The position numbers and the translations under genes are program-made. Below the pieces are notes generated by a model, which was not told where the DNA came from, ran no database searches, and saw only the letters and a list, made by a program, of their open reading frames with translations. Positions 61,226-64,000 of a stretch of 64,000 bases of DNA are shown one piece after another. Source of the DNA: CAYTGR01 sp964437445 (GTDB lineage: Bacteria; Chloroflexota; Anaerolineae; B4-G1; SLSP01). The number at the start of each line of letters is the position of its first letter. The first letter of the stretch is position 1. Location of the stretch: positions 1 to 64,000 of the forward strand of contig CAYTGR010000006.1 in NCBI GenBank assembly GCA_964437445.1. The letters are read 5' to 3'.

Positions 61226-61633
61226 ATGACCTTCATCCAGCTGGAATTTCAAACCCGCGCCAAAGTGGATTGGCTGGACATCACCGCCGAGGTGCAGCGG
61301 GTGGTGGCCCAGCAAGAGATCGCCAACGGCATCTGCTTCCTTTTCTGCCCGCACACCACGGCCGGGCTGACGCTCAACGAGAACTGGGATCCCGACGTGC
61401 GGCGCGACATCAGCCTGGTGTTGGACCGCTTAGCGCCGGAGTCGCTGGCCTACGCGCATGAGGAAGGCAACTCGCCAGGCCATGCCAAAGCGACGCTGGT
61501 CGGCAACGACCATTTCGTCTTCGTCCAAGGGGGCCGCTTGCAGTTGGGCACCTGGCAAGGGATTTACCTGGCCGAGTTTGACGGGCCGCGCCGCCGCCGG
61601 GTGTGGGTCCACGTGCTGGCGTCCGAAAGCTGA
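61226..61633 (+). CDS. yjbQ: YjbQ/UPF0047 family protein
   Basis: 135 aa. Conserved residues of the YjbQ fold are visible: [20 protein letters not shown], and the C-terminal [16 protein letters not shown] and [23 protein letters not shown]. Some members have thiamine-phosphate synthase side activity; the cellular role is uncertain. It lies 14 bp after rpoD, seven bases before the next gene. Confidence 0.92.
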   Translation: [135 protein letters not shown]

Positions 61634-61639
61634 GCGCCC

Positions 61640-62221
61640 ATGGCTGCCGGTAATATCGTCATCCTCAACGGCACTTCCAGTTCCGGCAAGACGACCCTGC
61701 TCAAGGCACTCCAGGGGGCGTTTGCCGAACCCTACCTGGACGCCGGGATTGACAAGTTTATCTGGATGCTCCCTAAGCGGTATCTGGACCGCCCGCTGTG
61801 GGACGACGTCCTCGGTCTGGCGACGCAAGCTGGCGCGGTGGGGCATCGCCTCTTTTCTGGGATGCACCAGGCCATCGCGGTCCTCTCCCGCTCCGGCAAC
61901 CACGTCCTGGCCGATCACGTGCTGGTGGAACCGGCCTGGGTCCAGGAATGCGCGGCGTTGTTCAGCGAGCTGCCGGCCTATCTGATCGGGATCACCTGCC
62001 CGCTGACGGTCCTGGAACGGCGGGAATGCGACCGCCGCGACCGGACGTTGGGCCAGGCTCGCGCGCAGTTTGACCTCGTCCACGCGCACGGCCGGTACGA
62101 TCTGACCGTGGATACCTCCTTGCTCAGCCCGGAGGAATGCGTGGCCCAGATCAAGGCGCGGGTGGAGAACGGCCCGCCGCCGGAGGCATTCCGGCAGCTC
62201 CGCCAGGAACAGATCCAATGA
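61640..62221 (+). CDS. Chloramphenicol phosphotransferase-like P-loop kinase
   Basis: 193 aa. Walker A is NGTSSSGKTTL at the N-terminus. Further conserved CPT-family elements are DAGIDKFIWMLPKRYL, HVLADHVLVE and the substrate-region VLERRECDRRDRTLG. The last includes an Arg-rich LID-like loop. True chloramphenicol phosphotransferase inactivates the antibiotic, but many homologues are general small-molecule kinases. Its stop overlaps the next start by ATGA. Confidence 0.82.
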   Translation: MAAGNIVILNGTSSSGKTTLLKALQGAFAEPYLDAGIDKFIWMLPKRYLDRPLWDDVLGLATQAGAVGHRLFSGMHQAIAVLSRSGNHVLADHVLVEPAWVQECAALFSELPAYLIGITCPLTVLERRECDRRDRTLGQARAQFDLVHAHGRYDLTVDTSLLSPEECVAQIKARVENGPPPEAFRQLRQEQIQ

Positions 62222-64000
62222 ACCAGCCCCGCACCGCCATTGAGCCACGCCCGCTCCCCCCCCGCCTGGCTGCGCTGCTGCCCCGCGTCCAGAAGCCGGG
62301 GCGCTACGTCGGCGGCGAGTTCAACGCCATCTACAAAGCCTGGGATACCTGCGACGTCCGCGTCTGCCTGGCCTTCCCCGATCTCTATGACCTGGGAATG
62401 TCCAATTTCGCGCTCCAGCTGCTCTACGATATCCTCAACCGGCAGCCGGGCGTGCTGGCCGAGCGGACTTATCTCCCCGCGCCCGACATGATCGCCGCTT
62501 TGCGCGCCGCCGGGCTGCCGCTCTACGCGCTGGAGAGCTTCCGCCCCGTCGCCGCTTTTGACCTGCTGGCGGTCAGCTTAGCCTACGAGCAGCTCTACAC
62601 CAACCTGCTGGAGCTGCTGGACCTGGCCGGGCTGCCGCTCCGCGCCGCTGCGCGCGACGAACGCTACCCCCTGGTCATCGCCGGCGGCCACGGGACCTTC
62701 AACCCGGAGCCGGTGGCCGATTTTGTGGATGCCTGCGTCATCGGCGAGGGCGAGGAGGTGATTGTAGAGCTCGCCGCCGCCCTGCGGGCGCTCAAAGGGC
62801 AACCGCGCGCCGCTCAATGGCGCGCCCTGGCGCAGATTCCGGGCCTTTACGTGCCGGGGCTCTACCGGCCGGCGCCGCCTGGAGCACCGTACCGGGTCAC
62901 GCCGGTGGAGCCCACGGTCCCGCTCCCCATCCCCAAACGGGTGGTGAGCACGCTGCCGCCGACGCCTGTCCGCCAGCTGGTCCCCAACATTGAGATCGCC
63001 CACGACCGCGCTGTGATTGAGATTCAGCGGGGCTGCACACGCGGCTGCCGCTTCTGCCAGGCCGGGATCATCACCCGCCCCCTCCGCGAGCGCCCTGTAG
63101 ACGAGATTGTAGAATCGGTGGCCCAGATTGTCGCCGCTACCGGCTACGAGGAGGTGGCGCTGCTCTCGCTTTCCTCCGCCGACTACTCGCAGATCGGGCC
63201 GTTGCTCACCGCGCTCCAGGCGCGCTTTGGCGACCAGCATCTTGCCATTTCGCTGCCCAGCCTGCGGGTAGACGCCTTCTCCGTGGAACTGGCTGAGCGG
63301 ACCAGCGGTGGGCGGCGCACCGGGTTCACCTTCGCCCCAGAGGCCGGCAGCGATATGCTGCGCGCCCGCATCAACAAAGAGATCACCACCGCTAACCTGC
63401 TGGAGGTCGCCGAGGCCGTCTTCAGCCGGGGCTGGCGCACCCTGAAGCTCTACTTCATGATCGGCCTGCCCGGTGAGACCGACGACGACATCACCGCTAT
63501 CGGCGAACTGGCCCGGCAGGTGCTCCGCCTGGGCGAGCGTTTTCACGGCCGGCGGGCGAACGTCCATCTCAGCGTCAACACCTTCATCCCCAAGCCGCAC
63601 ACCGTCTTCCAGTGGGAACCGCTGGTGGAGGCCGAGACGCTCACGCGCCGGCAAGTGCTCCTGCGCGAAAGCTGTCGCGGACGCGGGCTGGAGCTGGCCT
63701 GGAATGATTACCGCGAGACCATCCTGGAGGCGCTCCTTTCGCGGGGGGATCGCGCGCTGGGCCCGACGGTAGAGCGCGCCTGGCAGCTGGGCGCTCGCTT
63801 TGACGCCTGGGCTGAATGGCGCAATCTGGCCGCCTGGGAGCAGGCCTTCGCCGAGACCGGCGTGGATTTAGACGCTTACCTCTATCGCCGCCGCGACCCG
63901 GCCGAACCGCTGCCCTGGGATCACTTGCAGAGCGGCGTGGAAAAGCGCGCCCTGTTGCGCGATCTGCGCCGCAGCGCCGAAGGGCAGTTTCTGGCCGATT
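62218..64000 (+). CDS. Radical SAM protein, TIGR03960 family, 3' end outside window
   Basis: At least 594 codons, open to the end of the window. The N-terminal B12-binding-like region reads VCLAFPDLYDLGMSNFALQLLYD. The radical SAM motif is RGCTRGCRFCQAG (CxxxCxxC). The later LPWDHLQSGVEKRALL is typical of this family. The ATG at 62218 overlaps the CPT-like stop (ATGA). Such proteins are often followed by a TIGR03936 domain or gene, likely just outside. The reaction is unknown. Confidence 0.9.
   Translation, partial: MNQPRTAIEPRPLPPRLAALLPRVQKPGRYVGGEFNAIYKAWDTCDVRVCLAFPDLYDLGMSNFALQLLYDILNRQPGVLAERTYLPAPDMIAALRAAGLPLYALESFRPVAAFDLLAVSLAYEQLYTNLLELLDLAGLPLRAAARDERYPLVIAGGHGTFNPEPVADFVDACVIGEGEEVIVELAAALRALKGQPRAAQWRALAQIPGLYVPGLYRPAPPGAPYRVTPVEPTVPLPIPKRVVSTLPPTPVRQLVPNIEIAHDRAVIEIQRGCTRGCRFCQAGIITRPLRERPVDEIVESVAQIVAATGYEEVALLSLSSADYSQIGPLLTALQARFGDQHLAISLPSLRVDAFSVELAERTSGGRRTGFTFAPEAGSDMLRARINKEITTANLLEVAEAVFSRGWRTLKLYFMIGLPGETDDDITAIGELARQVLRLGERFHGRRANVHLSVNTFIPKPHTVFQWEPLVEAETLTRRQVLLRESCRGRGLELAWNDYRETILEALLSRGDRALGPTVERAWQLGARFDAWAEWRNLAAWEQAFAETGVDLDAYLYRRRDPAEPLPWDHLQSGVEKRALLRDLRRSAEGQFLAD

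Noticed and set aside
62578..63654. A 358-codon minus-strand frame
   Set aside because: It is opposite a clear radical SAM gene that reads from 62218 to the window end, with CxxxCxxC in the correct frame.

Overview
The window is 64 kb of GC-rich bacterial chromosome with tightly packed operons and little mobile DNA. Gene content points to the phylum Chloroflexota (Anaerolineae/Ardenticatenia-like). This rests on tandem M16 peptidases, sufS-sufU, a LipM-type octanoyltransferase, a COG4586/4587/3694 ABC exporter, and large GT39/YfhO-like membrane proteins with extracytoplasmic beta-sandwich tails. The phylum assignment is inference; no rRNA gene is present.

Layout. 1-4.8 kb (+): 3' part of UDP-glucose dehydrogenase, a PfkB kinase and two M16 peptidases, all overlapping. 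4.9-7.5 kb: acpS, dtd, a divergent DprA-like gene and a convergent lipoprotein. 7.5-12.4 kb: an RpiR/SIS regulator, a TGS-type nucleoside kinase, a zinc-ribbon/TPR/beta-propeller membrane protein and tRNA-Pro(UGG). 12.6-16.7 kb: a saccharopine/lysine dehydrogenase, then on the minus strand a seven-to-eight-helix membrane protein, an unknown protein and an alpha/beta hydrolase. 16.9-24.8 kb (-): an ABC-F ATPase with an attenuator-like leader, a three-gene ABC-2 exporter interrupted by a RibD-C reductase, a SUMF1-domain protein and a double MerR regulator. 24.9-32.1 kb: ferredoxin, PHP protein, PolX, ROK kinase, sufSU and ppsR. 32.2-48.3 kb (+): GtrA, HD hydrolase and a surface-glycan/glycosyltransferase block of six large genes. 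48.4-54.6 kb (-): ogt, lipM, ppa, CNNM/CorC, a beta-CASP nuclease and RNase D. 54.8-64 kb (+): a coiled-coil protein, a gluzincin-like lipid-exposed or secreted peptidase, DUF503, then dnaG-rpoD-yjbQ-CPT-like kinase-radical SAM (cut by the window end).

The most unusual signal is repetitive DNA. At least six unrelated repeat units all have a 7-bp period (YYTCACG, AGCAGTC, ACAGACC, ATTCGCY, AAATCCN, GTCAAAC). Three arrays lie inside one glycosyltransferase gene (45622-48327), in loops between membrane helices. Their lengths are 147, 171 and 192 nt, all multiples of three. Two of them share an identical composite plan: 15 AGCAGTC-type units, the same junction, then 10 or 13 YYTCACG-type units. 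Because 7 is not a multiple of 3, an array is either open in all three frames (sense) or stops all three (antisense). The antisense YYTCACG arrays supply the stop codons of two neighbouring genes, and a third gene takes its stop from another heptamer array. A second dispersed family of about 50 bp (four copies) shows compensatory changes in its hairpin.

The second notable system is the 359-bp ABC-F leader: a good promoter, a 21-codon leader ORF, then two terminator hairpins with U-tracts before the ABC-F start. This is the layout of ribosome-mediated antibiotic-responsive attenuation. Candidate sigma-70 promoters (TTGACA/TATAAT-like with 16-17 bp spacing) are visible at twelve places; two of them place the start of dnaG and RNase D mRNAs almost at the start codon, suggesting leaderless transcripts.
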